Positions 49,865-60,820 of a stretch of 64,000 nt of DNA are shown piece by piece. Position 1 is the stretch's first letter. Each line of letters starts with the position of its first letter. The stretch comes from Vicia villosa (taxonomy: Eukaryota; Streptophyta; Magnoliopsida; Fabales; Fabaceae). The stretch covers positions 40,639,155 through 40,703,154 of the forward strand of contig NC_081182.1 in the NCBI RefSeq assembly GCF_029867415.1, given 5' to 3'. A program made the translations under genes and the position numbers. The notes beneath the pieces were generated by a model. That model ran no database searches. It saw only the letters and a program-made list of their open reading frames with translations, and was not told the origin of the DNA.

Positions 49865-52800
49865 CTCCCCCTCAAGCTTGAGCATATAAGTCAAATGCAC
49901 CAAGCTTGCCACATATATAATTAGTTCTGGGACTTCGTAGGGATTTTGTAAACACATATGCTAATTGATCATTGGAGTTGACAAAGCTTGTAACAATTTC
50001 GCCTGATTCAATCTTCTCTCTGACAAAGTGACAGTTTATCTCAATATGTTTGGTCCTTTCATAGAAGACTGGATTTGAAGCAATGCGCAATGCAGCTTGA
50101 TTATCACAAACAAGTGCCATTGGTCTTGCTTCTTCAATTTGAAGTTCTTTGAGTAACTATTTTAACCAAATGAGTTCACATGTTGTCATTGCCATGGCCC
50201 TATACTCTGCCTCGGCGCTTGATCTTTCAACTACATTTTGTTTCTTACCTTTCCAGGATATAAGGTTTCCTCCAACAAGTACACAATACCCAGAGGTGGA
50301 TCGTCTATCAATGGGGACCCTGCCCAATCAGCATCAGAGTATCCAATTATCTGAGTATGTCATTTATCTTCATACACAAGACCTTTTTCTGGAGCACACT
50401 TGATGTATCTCAGAATTCGAACAACAACATCCATGTGTTCTTGGCAAGGAGAATTTAAGAACTAGTTTACCACACTAACTGCAAAAAAGATGTTCAGACG
50501 AGTGACTGTGAGATAATTCAACTTTCCAACCAATCTCCTATACCTTCTTGGATCAGATAGAGGCTCCCCCTGATTGGGTAGCAGTTTGGCACTTGGATCC
50601 ATATGAGTATCAGCTGGTTTAGCATTCAACAATCCCGTTTCTTGCAAAATATCCATAGCATATTTCTGCTGGGTAGCGGAGTTTACCAAGATCTTTTGTC
50701 AAGAAGTAGCTTTGTTTACCAAGATCTTTTGTCTGAAATTGATTTAAGAGATGTTGTTTCAATTGGAGTATTCTCTGTTGATCACTGCCACTTATCACAA
50801 TATCATCTACATATACAATAAGATAGATACACCCTTGGGCAGAGAGACGATAAAACACTGAATGATCAGCTTAACTACGGACCATACTAAACTGTTGTAC
50901 TACAGTGTTGAATCTGCCAAACCAAGTTCTCGAAGACTGTTAAAGACCATAAAGAGACATGTGTAGCCTACAAACCATATGTGAGGACTCCCCCTGAGCA
51001 ACAAACCCAGGTGGTTGCTCCATATATACTTCCTCTTCAAGAACACCATGTAAAAAGGCTTTTTTGATGTCAAGTTGATGAAAAGGCCAATGTCGAATGG
51101 CTGCAATAGCTAGAAGAAGTCTAACATATGCCATCTTGGCTACAGGCGATAAGGTATCACTATAATCCAACCCAAACATTTGAGTGTATCCTTTGGCTAC
51201 CAAACGAGCTTTAAAACGATCAATCTTATCATATGGACCAACCTTCACTGTATAAAGCCAGCGACAACCTACTAAAGATTTCCCAGGGGGTAGATGAACC
51301 AATTCCCAAGTAACACTGCTTTGAAGAGCACACATTTCGTCAATCATTACTTGCCTCCATTCAGGGTGAGATAATGCTTCACCTGGAGTGTTAGGAATAG
51401 AAACAGAAGACAAACAAGTATACTGCAAAGGAGAAAGACGATGATAACATAAATCAATATAATGTGGAGAAGGATTTCGTGTTTGACGTATACCTTTTCG
51501 AAGAGCAATCGAAAGATCAGACTCAAGTTGTGGGATCGAATCCGGTGATGGCGAAGGCGTCGGAGGAAAGTCTGCAATAACCTCATGGACATGTACTTCC
51601 TCAGGAATAGGTACGGAAGAAGTGGGTTGGCGACGCTGATATGTTTGAAGTGGGCGAGTAGTGGAAGGGTCAACCGTAAGGCTAGAATGATGAGGGATAA
51701 TGGGAAACGAGACTTCCGAAAGAGGTGTAGGAGTACTTTCCTGTAGGGGTTCCAGAGTTACTTGTTTGGACTCGAAGTATGGAATAGACTTGAAGATGAT
51801 AACATCGGCCGATACGAGGTATCGTTGTAGAGTATGTGAGTAGCAACGATATCCCTTTTAGGATCGATGATAACCAAGAAATACACACTTTAGTGATCGA
51901 GCTGATAGTTTATCAAGACCAGGGCAGAGATTGTGTACGGAACACGATGACCCAAAAACTCAAGGAGTAATTGGGTGAAAAGGAGAGTTTGGAAACAGGA
52001 TTGAGTGAGGGATTTTATGATTAAGGACAGATGAGGGCATGTGATTAATGAGGTAACATGTCGTGAGCACCGCATCCCCCCCAAAATCAGAGAGGAACAT
52101 TACCATGGAGAAGTAGGGTCCGAGTGGTTTCTACGAGATGTCGATATTTACGTTTAGCTACCCCATTTTGTTGAGGTGTATGAGGACAAGATGTTTGGTG
52201 CAGAATACCATTGGATAACATAAAAATTTGAAATTGTTGGGATAAATATTCACGTGCATTGTCACTTCTTAAGGTATGGATAGACATGCCAAATTGGGTT
52301 CTTATTTCTTGATAAAAAAAATCAAAAATAGAAAACAATTTTGATATGTTCTTCATTAAAAATAGCCATGTGCAACCTGAAAAATCATCAATAAAAGTGA
52401 CAAAATACCTAGACCCAAAGGTAGACTCAGTACGCAAAGGACCCTAAACATCTGAGTGAGCTAAAGCAAAATGGGACGCAGCTCGTTTATTAACTCGATT
52501 GGGAAAGTGACTACGAGTATGTTTCCCTACTTGACAAGACTCGCAATGTAAACTAGATAATTTATATAAACTGGACACCATCTTTTGGAGCTTGGGAAGA
52601 CCTGGATGACCTAACTGCGCATGTATACTGAGTGGAGAATCTGTGGCAGAGCATGTGGTGGATGATGCAGAGAAGTAGTATAGGCCTTGAGACTCACATC
52701 CGACGCCAATCGTCTGTCCCGAACTCCGATCCTGCAAAGTAAGAACACCATTAGCAAAGGTGATAGAACCATTAAGGGCACGAGTTAAAGGACTGACTAA

Positions 52801-53990
52801 AAGTAAATTAATCGAACGATTAGGTACATATAGGAAAGAAGTAACAGAGAGAGATGGTAGGATTTGAACAGTACCAATCCCTTGGGATTGGGTTTGAGAA
52901 CCATTTGCGGCAGTTATACTAGGTAAGAAACAAGAGGTAGAGATGGAAGAGAAAAAACTTTTATTACCGATAACATGATCAAACGCACCAGAATCGAGAA
53001 CCCAAGGAAGAGGAGATGATTGAGAGAAGCAAACATATGAATTACCAGTGTGTGCAATCGAAGTCGTGGAACTAGAGTTCTAATTAATCTTACACCACCT
53101 GAGAAAATCTTCATTGCTTGGCGTAGGATTTTGAATTGAAGGTGAATTCTTCATAGTATCTGGATAATCAATTTGAGTTATCTTTACCTGAAGTGGAGGT
53201 CTGCCATGCAGCTTCTAGTAACGGTCGATGGTATGCCCAAGCCGGTTACAATGGTCACACTTGGGACGAGGTTTGGAGTTGAATGACCCTCCTCGAAGGC
53301 GATTTTGATTGTTTTCGAGATGCAAGAGCAGCAGTGTCACTTGGTGTTGGAGCAACAATAGATGGAGGAGAAACCGGACGAAACACATGAGGTGTAGCCA
53401 AGCGCAACAGTTGTTCACTAACTGTATCATACTTAGGAACATTAGTACTTGATAAAATTTGGTTACGAATGGATTCGAGATCTGATGGTAGTCCTTTAAG
53501 TGACATGACCATGAAATATTTACTTTGTTGTTCGGCATGAGCTGTTGCATCTTTTGCATAAGGCATAAGGGTTGCATAACTTGCTTTCAAGGCATCAAGC
53601 TTACTCAAATAAGCTTGCACATCCATATTTTCCAACGTCAGTGTGTTGAGTTTGTGGATGACATTGTATAAAAGTGAACGTTGTTGTAAAAGTCTTTCTT
53701 GGCCTTTTACCATAACTCATAACAAGTGGAAAAGGCTTGGTATTGCGCTTGGAGGTTAGGTGCTATGGAAAACCACAACACAGTACACAGAGAGGCATCA
53801 ATTTTCTTCCATTTAGCGAGTTTGTCAACTGCAATGGCAGACAATTTTGTGGTTAGGTGCTCTTCATATCCCTGATCGTGAAACCACATATAGACAGCAC
53901 GAGCCCATATGTTATAGTTTGTTGATCCTGTTAGTTTTTCACATGGGATCAACAGAACTTTAGTAAACGAGTCTCCCATAGCGCCAAGTT
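49696..53990 (-). pseudogene. Decayed Ty1/Copia element (gag-pol remnants, one LTR)
   Basis: On the minus strand, in order but in several frames: gag start MGDSFTKVLL at 53979; zinc-knuckle region near 53230 (CDHCNRLGHTIDR); integrase at 52437-52087 (IDDFSGCTWLF, TLRSDNAREYLS, CPHTPQQNGVAKRK); RT at 51428-50460 (RFKARLVAKGYTQ, QLDIKKAFLHG, YVDDIVISG); RNase H end at 50120-49872 (CDNQAALRIASNP, ERTKHIEINCH). The 3' LTR is 49696-49864 (169 bp, minus-strand start TGTTGATATTTG), preceded by the polypurine tract GCTTGAGGGGGAG. I found no matching 5' LTR at the right side. Stops and frameshifts make it non-functional. RT contains an in-frame 33-nt duplication near 50682-50747. Confidence 0.88.
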
Positions 53991-54433
53991 AACAAGAACG
54001 ACACTGTTTGAACTGGAGGGCAGATTTTCGCTAGTCGGAAGAAGAAGCATAGATCGGATCTATGATCAGGGGACAAAATTGAGGAATTTTTTTCCAGATG
54101 AACAATACCTGCGATGATGAATAGTGCGCGCGGTGAACAATACCAAAGTAGTCGCCGAAAATATAAAAAATAGGCAAATCGGAGTGATGACACAGTTTGC
54201 AGAAAGAAATTTCTCACCGGAAGACAGTAGGTCAACCGAGTAAAACACGACAAAAATTGGAAATTTCCTCGTTCCGGGAATTCGGTATGGTGTATCAGAA
54301 ATTTCGTCCGAAAATTCTTTATATCTCATCAGGGGTAAAATTGGAATAAAAAATTTGGGGGTGGCATGTATAATTTGGAGGGTGGCAAGATAAATTCTCG
54401 TAAACCGACGGTCCAAGCGGTTTTGGAAGTATC

Positions 54434-55643
54434 TGTTAGAACAAGAATTGTTCTGATCAATAATCTTTGTTTTGATGATAACAATGTATATGAATTTTGC
54501 TCAAGATAATGTGGTACTCTAATCCTATGCAATTTCCCTTTCAGGAAATATATAAAGAGTATGCACAAATCAGCGCTAAGAAGCTTTGACTCAGAAGGTT
54601 CAGTATGCAACTTCAGCACATGGTCTGGCAAGACATCAGAAGATGGTCAAGCAGAATCAGAACATGGTCTATTAGAAGCATCAGAAGAACTTGAGTTCAG
54701 AAGCAGAAGCACTGAAGTCATGGAATCACGCTCAGAAGCATATCAAGATCAGAAGATCAGAAGATGCTCTGCACCAAGCTGTTTGTACTCTGATGATTTT
54801 CAACGTAGTATTTACAAAGAACAAATCAGAATCAAGTACTAGATGGCAGGCTACGTGACTGACAAAAGGAACGTTAGAAGCTATTAAAGGCAATGTCAGT
54901 AGTCACAGCAAAAGCAAGGCTCGAGGTAGTTGACAAAACAGTGAAACATTAAATGCAATGCTGTACGGAATACGCAAAGCATTAAATGCTCCCAACGGTC
55001 ATCTTCTCAAACGCCTATAAATATGAAGTTCTGATGAGAAGCAAGGTGACGAATCCTGAACGAACTTATTCTGAAAAACTTGCTGAAACACTGTTCAACT
55101 CAAAGCTCAGAAACTTCATCTTCAACCTCACTACATTACTGTTGTAATACTTTAGTGAGTCTAAGCTTAAATCAGTAAGAGAAATATCACAGTTTGTGAT
55201 TATCGCTTTTAAGAAGCAATTGTAATACTCTTAGAATTGATTACATTACTCTGTAAGTAACTAGAGTGATCAAGTGTTGATCAGGATACTCTAGGAAGTC
55301 TTAGCTTGTGTCTAAGCAGTTCTAATTAGAGTGATCACGTGGTGGTCAGGATACTCTAAGAAAGTCTTAGCTTGTGTCTAAGCATTTGTTCCTAGAGTGA
55401 TCAGGTTGTGATCAGAAGACTCTAGAAGACTTAGAAGTTGTCTAAGTGGAAAACCATTGTAATCTCGTGTGATTAGTGGATTAAATCCTCAGTTGAGGTA
55501 AATCACCTTGTATAGGGTGGACTGGAGTAGTTTAGTTAACAACGAACCAGGATAAAAATACTTGTGCAAATTATTTTTATCTTACGAGTTTTTGAAACTA
55601 CGCTTATTCAAACCCCCCTTTCTAAGTGTTTTTCTATCCTTCA
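54434..55643 (+). repeat. 5' LTR of SIRE-like Copia
   Basis: Begins tgttagaacaag and ends ctatccttca, about 1210 bp. Internally it has three tandem units of 65-66 bp starting agagtgatca at 55263, 55328 and 55394 (with tactcta.gaa, cttag.ttgtgtctaag blocks). A TATA-like tataaatatgaag at about 55016-55028 may be the promoter. Confidence 0.85.
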
Positions 55644-55729
55644 ATTGGCATCAGAGTGCCGGTTTTAAGGTGCAAGCACTTAACCGTGTTTAGAAAAGAT
55701 TCAGGAAGAGAAAAACGCTTCAGTAAAAG

Positions 55730-57649
55730 ATGGCTGGTGAAGTTCAAACAAATCCAACTGCATCTACATCTGGCTCTGCTGAGCAATACAATGGTAACAA
55801 TGGTTATACTAGACCACCAGTATTTGATGGTGAAAATTTTGAATACTGGAAAGATAAACTGGAAAGTTACTTTCTTGGTCTAGATGCTGATCTATGGGAT
55901 CTTCTGTTGGATGGTTACAAACATCCTGTTAAAGCTACTGGTGTAAGGCTCACGAGAAACGAAATGACTGATGATCAAAAGAAAGATTTCAAAAATCATC
56001 ACAAATGCAGGACTGTTTTGCTGAATGCTATCTCTCATGCTGAGTATGAGAAGATATCTAACAGGGAAACGGCCCATGACATATATGAGTCCTTGAAAAT
56101 GACTCATGAAGGAAATGGTCAAGTTAAGGAGACCAAAGCTCTTGCACTAATCCAGAAGTACGAAGCCTTCAAGATGGAGGATGATGAAGACATTGAGAAG
56201 ATGTTTTCAAGATTTCAAACTCTAACTGCTGGATTAAGAGTTCTGGACAAAGGCTACACCAAGGCTGATCATGTAAAGAAAATCATCAGAAGCTTGCCCA
56301 GAAGATGGGGCCCAATGGTGACTGCATTCAAGATTGCGAAGAATCTGAATGAAGTTTCTTTGGAAGAGCTGATTAGTGCCCTGAGGAGTCATGAGATTGA
56401 ACTTGACGCAAATGAACCTCAGAAGAAAGGTAAGTCTGTTGCATTAAAATCTAATTTTAAAAGATGCACTAACGCTTTTCAGGCTGAAGAAGAAGATCCT
56501 GAAGAATCAGAATCTGAAGAAGAAGATGAACTGTCCATGATCTCCAGAAGGGTAAACCAACTCTGGAAGAGCAAACAAAGGAAGTTCAGAGGCTTCAGAA
56601 GTTCAAAGAGATTTGAACGAGGAGAATCTTCTGGTGACAGAAGATCTGACAAGAAGAAGGCTGTCTGCTATGAGTGCAATGAGCCTGGACATTACAAGAA
56701 CGAGTGTCCAAAACTTCAGAAGGAGAATCCCAAGAAGAAGTTTCATAAGAAGAAAGGTCTTATGGCAACATGGGATGATTCAGAATCAGAGTCAGACTCT
56801 GAAGGAGAGCAAGCCAACTTCGCGCTGATGGCTACAGAAGATGATGGATCAGAATCTACATCAGAATCAGATTCTGAAGAGGTATTTTCTGAACTATCTA
56901 GAGAAGAGTTAGTTTCCAGTTTAACAGAACTTCTGGAACTCAAGGCTCATCTTGGTATCAAATACAAAAAGCTGAAAAAGCTGTTTGAATTTGAAACTAA
57001 GAAGCTGGAATTGGAAAATTCTGAACTGAAGGAAAAAGTTTTAAATCTATCCAAAGATAGTGGATCTCCTTCTGAAACAGAAAAACCCATTCCTAGCTTG
57101 AATCATATTCTGAAAGAATATGACTCGAGCTTCAGAAAGTTCTTATCTAGAAGTATTGGCAGAAGTCGTCTTGCTTCTATGATATATGGTGTTTTTGGAA
57201 ACAGAAGGTTTGGTTTTGGCTATGAGGGTGATACCTCACATAAATTTGAACCTATTGATGATCTGAAGATCACATACAAGCCATTGTATGATCAGTTCAA
57301 ATATGGCCATGCTCATGATATTAGGCTCACTTCACATGCACAGAAGTTTAACACTGTTCACACCAAGAAGCATGTGACACATCCTAAGAAATATCATGCT
57401 GACAAACCTAAAGAATATCATGTTGTTCCTCCTGTTAAATATTTTGCTAAACCCAAGTTCAATCAGAACTTGAGGAGAACTAACAAGAAAGGACCCAAGA
57501 AATTGTGGGTACCTAAGGAGAAGATAATTTTTGTTGCAGATATCCTTGGCGGCAAAGAGGACAGAAAGCAAAATGTCATGGTACCTGGACTCTGGGTGCT
57601 CGCGACACATGACGGGAAGAAGGTCTACATTCCAAGACCTGGTGCTTAA
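55730..57649 (+). CDS. SIRE-like Copia Gag, 639-codon frame
   Basis: Capsid-type gag (PPVFDGENFEYWKDKLESYF near the start; DUF4219/UBN2-like), with EDIEKMFSRFQTLTAGL typical of Copia gag. A CCHC knuckle CYECNEPGHYKNEC lies near 310-323, followed by acidic Ser/Glu/Asp-rich stretches and a coiled-coil-like EKxxL segment (about 395-450). The C-terminal part contains YKPLYDQFKYGHAHD. The last about 35 codons overlap the protease frame (+1), so the tail VPGLWVLATHDGKK is the protease region read out of frame. The frame is open, but the element is truncated, so autonomy is excluded. Confidence 0.85.
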   Translation: MAGEVQTNPTASTSGSAEQYNGNNGYTRPPVFDGENFEYWKDKLESYFLGLDADLWDLLLDGYKHPVKATGVRLTRNEMTDDQKKDFKNHHKCRTVLLNAISHAEYEKISNRETAHDIYESLKMTHEGNGQVKETKALALIQKYEAFKMEDDEDIEKMFSRFQTLTAGLRVLDKGYTKADHVKKIIRSLPRRWGPMVTAFKIAKNLNEVSLEELISALRSHEIELDANEPQKKGKSVALKSNFKRCTNAFQAEEEDPEESESEEEDELSMISRRVNQLWKSKQRKFRGFRSSKRFERGESSGDRRSDKKKAVCYECNEPGHYKNECPKLQKENPKKKFHKKKGLMATWDDSESESDSEGEQANFALMATEDDGSESTSESDSEEVFSELSREELVSSLTELLELKAHLGIKYKKLKKLFEFETKKLELENSELKEKVLNLSKDSGSPSETEKPIPSLNHILKEYDSSFRKFLSRSIGRSRLASMIYGVFGNRRFGFGYEGDTSHKFEPIDDLKITYKPLYDQFKYGHAHDIRLTSHAQKFNTVHTKKHVTHPKKYHADKPKEYHVVPPVKYFAKPKFNQNLRRTNKKGPKKLWVPKEKIIFVADILGGKEDRKQNVMVPGLWVLATHDGKKVYIPRPGA

Positions 57650-58474
57650 ACCAGGTGGAGAAGTCAAGTTTGGAGGAGATCAGAAGGGCAAAATCATTGG
57701 CTCTGGAACCATAAGTCTTGGTAACTCTCCTTCCATAACTAATGTACTTCTATTAGATGGATTAGCTCATAACTTATTGTCCATAATTCAATTAAGTGAC
57801 AATGGTTATGACATAATCTTTAATCAAAAGTCTTGCAAGGCTGTAAGTCAGAAGGATGGCTCAATCCTATTTACAGGCAAGAGGAAGAACAACATTTATA
57901 AGATTGATCTTTCTGATCTTGAGAAGCAGAAGGTGACTTGTCTTATGTCTGTTTCTGAAGAGCAATGGGTCTGGCACAGAAGATTAGGTCATGCTAGTTT
58001 GAGAAAGATTTCTCAAATTAACAAACTAAATCTGGTCAGAGGACTCCCAAATCTGAAATACAAATCAGATGCTCTTTGTGAAGCATGTCAGAAGGGCAAG
58101 TTCTCCAGACCTGCATTCAAGTCTAAGAATGTTGTTTCTACCTCAAGGCCGTTAGAACTTTTGCACATTGATCTGTTTGGCCCAGTCGAAACAGCATCTG
58201 TCAGAGGAAAGAAATATGGATTAGTCATCGTTGATGATTATAGCCGTTGGACATGGGTATAGTTCTTAAAACACAAGGATGAGTCTCATTCAGTGTTCTT
58301 TGAATTCTGCACTCAGATCCAAACTGAGAAGGAGTGTAAAATCATAAAGGTCAGAAGTGATCATGGTGGTGAATTTGAGAACAAATTCTTTGAGAAGTTC
58401 TTCAAAGAAAATGGTATTGCCCATGATTTCTCTTGTCCTAGAACTCCACAGCAAAATGGAGTTGTAGAGCGAAA
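57531..58474 (+). pseudogene. SIRE-like protease and integrase fragment
   Basis: In frame +1 relative to gag: protease motif SWYLDSGCSRHMTGRR, a GAG-pre-integrase region (VWHRRLGHASLRKISQ, CEACQKGKFSRPAF) and the integrase start (LLHIDLFGPVETASVRGKKY, IVDDYSRWTWV). A TAG stop at 58260-58262 interrupts it. The same frame continues with FLKHKDESHS, KVRSDHGGEFEN and CPRTPQQNGVVERN, then breaks off at the hAT junction. Catalytic D and D are present, and the third residue (E in VVERN) is the last thing seen. Confidence 0.87.
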
Positions 58475-59900
58475 CTCAATAAGTTGATTTTTTTGTTGGA
58501 TCAAGAATAACACCAAAAGCCAAGATAACATTATACTCACTCCAATACTTGTCAAAATTTTCCCTCATTTTTTTAGTCATGTCTTAAGATAAAGTTAGTA
58601 ATATTGTAGAGTGGCTTCAAAAGTTCACACATTATTTTGGATCTTGTCCACTCTTCATTTGAAAGGACAACACTTGAAATTTGAATCTCGTAAACTCAAG
58701 CTATAAAAGGCACGACGACAATTAATCACACTCTTGAGCATTATAAAAGTGGAGTTCTATCTAGTAACACAATTGGATCTTAATCAAATTATTGTATCGA
58801 TCTCACCAACATTACTAACACATTCATGAAATTGTAGTGTTCTACTTTCGGTTACCTTTACATAAGCCACACTTTGTTTAATTTTATGCAATGCATCACC
58901 AACCACCTTCAATCCATCTTGAACAATGAGATTCAAAATGTGCGCGCAACAACAAATATGAAATAACTTTCCCTTAAATAACAAGCTATTTGATAGTCCT
59001 AAGTGTTCTTTCAAGAATCTTTGCATGCTATCTTTTCCAGGGGCATTGTCCAAAGTGATGGAAAAATCTTTCTTCTTTATACCTCAATCACTTAATATTT
59101 CCAACACCTGAAAGGCTAATTCTCGCCCAGTATTGAGGGTGTCATATGAACAAATGCTAAAATATTATTTTGTGACTTCCAATTCACATCAATATAATGA
59201 GCAATTAAAGAAATATAACATTAATTAGTGCATGCAGTCCAACAATCAGAAGTCAAACAAACTCCCTATAATTTGAGAAAATTGTGACTTAAGCTTTCAT
59301 TTCTCCTCATAAGTTTTCATAACCTCGCTAGAAAAAGTATTTCTAGTAACAAAAGTACAATCGTCATTCAAAAAAACTTTTGATATTTCCTAAAAACCCC
59401 ATATTCAACAAAATTAAAAGGTACACCGTGTGTAATTATCATTTCAGTTAAGATATCACGATTAACCTCATGATCAAATTTTTTTCTTTCTCAATCTTCC
59501 TTCGGTATCAAGTATCATATCACTCACATCATAAAATTTTAGAATAAGCCTACAATTGTTAACATGACGAGTTAAATGAGAAGTTTCATTTGTTGCAACA
59601 CAACTCATGAATTTTCCACAACCCTTACATTTACATTTTTCTTTACCATATACAATCCCAACCTTTAAAAAATGTTTCCACACTTCAAATGTAAGGGCCT
59701 TTTATTTGTTGGTAGTTGGTTCAGAAAACTCTTTTTTATTAATCTCAATGTCATCAAGATCAATTACATTAGACTGAGCGAATAGTGGTACATGTGGAGT
59801 TGGTCTAACTTGCCTAGCATTAACCTCACTATCATTATAATTTCCATAACTGAGATCAACACAAAGTTTCAATACCAAATGTGAAAAATCAGAACAATAA
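58475..59900 (-). pseudogene. hAT transposase relic (RICESLEEPER-like)
   Basis: A minus-strand frame 59683-59474 carries a BED-type zinc finger (WKHFLKVGI, CKCKGCGKF, SHLTRHVNNC). Frame 59053-58784 carries the conserved transposase core (MDNAPGKDSMQRFLKEHLGL, FHICCCAHILNLIVQDGLK). Stops and frame changes lie between them, and the C-terminal dimerisation domain is missing where the SIRE-like Copia abuts. Plant RICESLEEPER/DAYSLEEPER proteins are domesticated hATs, but this copy is broken. Confidence 0.82.
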
Positions 59901-60660
59901 TAATTAGAATATATTCACAATTTGTGCAAAATAGTGGTCAAACAACATCCACAAATCTTTTGACATAATTTTCTCTTAGTTTGCGAGTAGTTCGCACTTG
60001 ACCATAAAGAAACCATTATCAACGTTCATGATCTCAAAACCTTTGATAAGTTTTCACATTTTCTTCAACCTATCATTCATCAAATCGCCCACGTTCTTCC
60101 CAAGGAGTTTAATGACTAGCGTCTCCTTCCAAGAATTGCATTGTTTTTGGAAAAGCTTCTCATCCATCGCGACCTTTGGTAGAAATCGATTTCCTCCTTA
60201 AAGAGAGACTTTCATAAGTCCCCTTTCAACCATATCCACTTTCTCCTTCACAATATCAATTCATTGACCTTCACTGAAAATATCCTTGAATGACGGTCTA
60301 GGATACTTGGGTGCACCTCCATCCTTTGGCTTGACTGACAGTGGCAACGTGAAAGCGGCAAAAACAAAGGGATCTAGTTAAACAGACTCAGTTGATAGCT
60401 GTGTAGAGACATCTGATTATAAGAGTACGAGTTCGAACTCGAAATATTTCAGTTATTCACAAGTTACAAAATTTGAAATTAAAATTTTACTATTTTTTTT
60501 TTTTGACAATTTTTTTTACTATTAATATAATTAATACGTTAATGAAAAATTGAATGCATCTTTATTTTTATAAATTAGTTTCTTAATTTGTGCTCTAAAA
60601 CCACAATATAACATTTTCCATATTATATTTCATTAAGCAAATTTTCTGGATGGGTTTTGA
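59901..60660. other. Flank between hAT relic and POLD1 promoter
   Basis: Sequence up to about 60360 has no recognisable ORF. A 67-codon frame (59998-60201) is unassigned. 60480-60660 is AT-rich with a short T-run. Nothing supportable. Confidence 0.4.
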
Positions 60661-60702
60661 TTAGAGTACCATATAGGTGAGATCACGCCACATGACCCGC
60701 AA

Positions 60703-60710
60703 GCGGGAAA
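60703..60710 (+). promoter_or_regulatory. E2F-type site upstream of POLD1
   Basis: gcgggaaa, whose complement tttcccgc fits the E2F/DP consensus TTTSSCGC. It lies about 12 bp upstream of a TATA-like box and 111 bp before the start codon. E2F control is established for plant S-phase genes; binding here is inferred. Confidence 0.65.
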
Positions 60711-60721
60711 ATCATTGGGCT

Positions 60722-60729
60722 CTATAAAC
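60722..60729 (+). promoter_or_regulatory. TATA-like box of POLD1
   Basis: ctataaac, about 92 bp upstream of the ATG at 60821. That implies a start of transcription around 60752-60760 and a short C/T-rich 5' UTR. Confidence 0.55.
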
Positions 60730-60740
60730 TCGACAAGAAG

Positions 60741-60749
60741 TGGCGGGAA
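60741..60749 (+). promoter_or_regulatory. Second E2F-type site near POLD1 transcription start
   Basis: tggcgggaa, complement ttcccgcca, matches TTCCCGCC, a canonical E2F core. It lies just downstream of the TATA-like box, at or beside the predicted start site, 72 bp before the ATG. Confidence 0.7.
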
Positions 60750-60820
60750 CCATCAGTAACCTCTCACACTCAAACTCTCACACTCAAACTTTCTCTCTCT
60801 TCTCCAATCCCAACTCTCCG

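Larger units (their letters stand above)
49302..54400. mobile_element. Inverted-repeat transposon split by a Copia insertion
   Basis: The left end (gggagaatttattttctcacc, 49303) and right end (ggtggcaagataaattctcg, 54381-54400) are inverse complements at about 16 of 19 positions. The related caccccccaaa / tttgggggtgg pair lies just inside. Left half (to 49695) and right half (from about 54000-54200) are non-coding and rich in gaaattt/aaattt motifs. The decayed Copia lies between them. Family unknown; no flanking duplication resolved. Confidence 0.5.
54434..58474 (+). mobile_element. Truncated SIRE/Maximus-like Copia element
   Basis: A 5' LTR of about 1.2 kb (54434-55643), a primer-site-like attggcatcagag, a long gag frame, then protease and part of integrase. 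The element ends abruptly near 58474, inside the integrase (after CPRTPQQNGVVERN), at a junction with a hAT relic. Reverse transcriptase, RNase H and the 3' LTR are missing. The large LTR, long gag and WYLDSGCSRHMTG protease are typical of SIRE/Maximus elements. Confidence 0.88.

Noticed and set aside
60740..60820. Upstream extension of POLD1 beginning at a GTG
   Set aside because: It would translate the TATA-proximal promoter and C/T-rich 5' UTR. The ATG at 60821 matches the family N terminus (MNKS...KRP).
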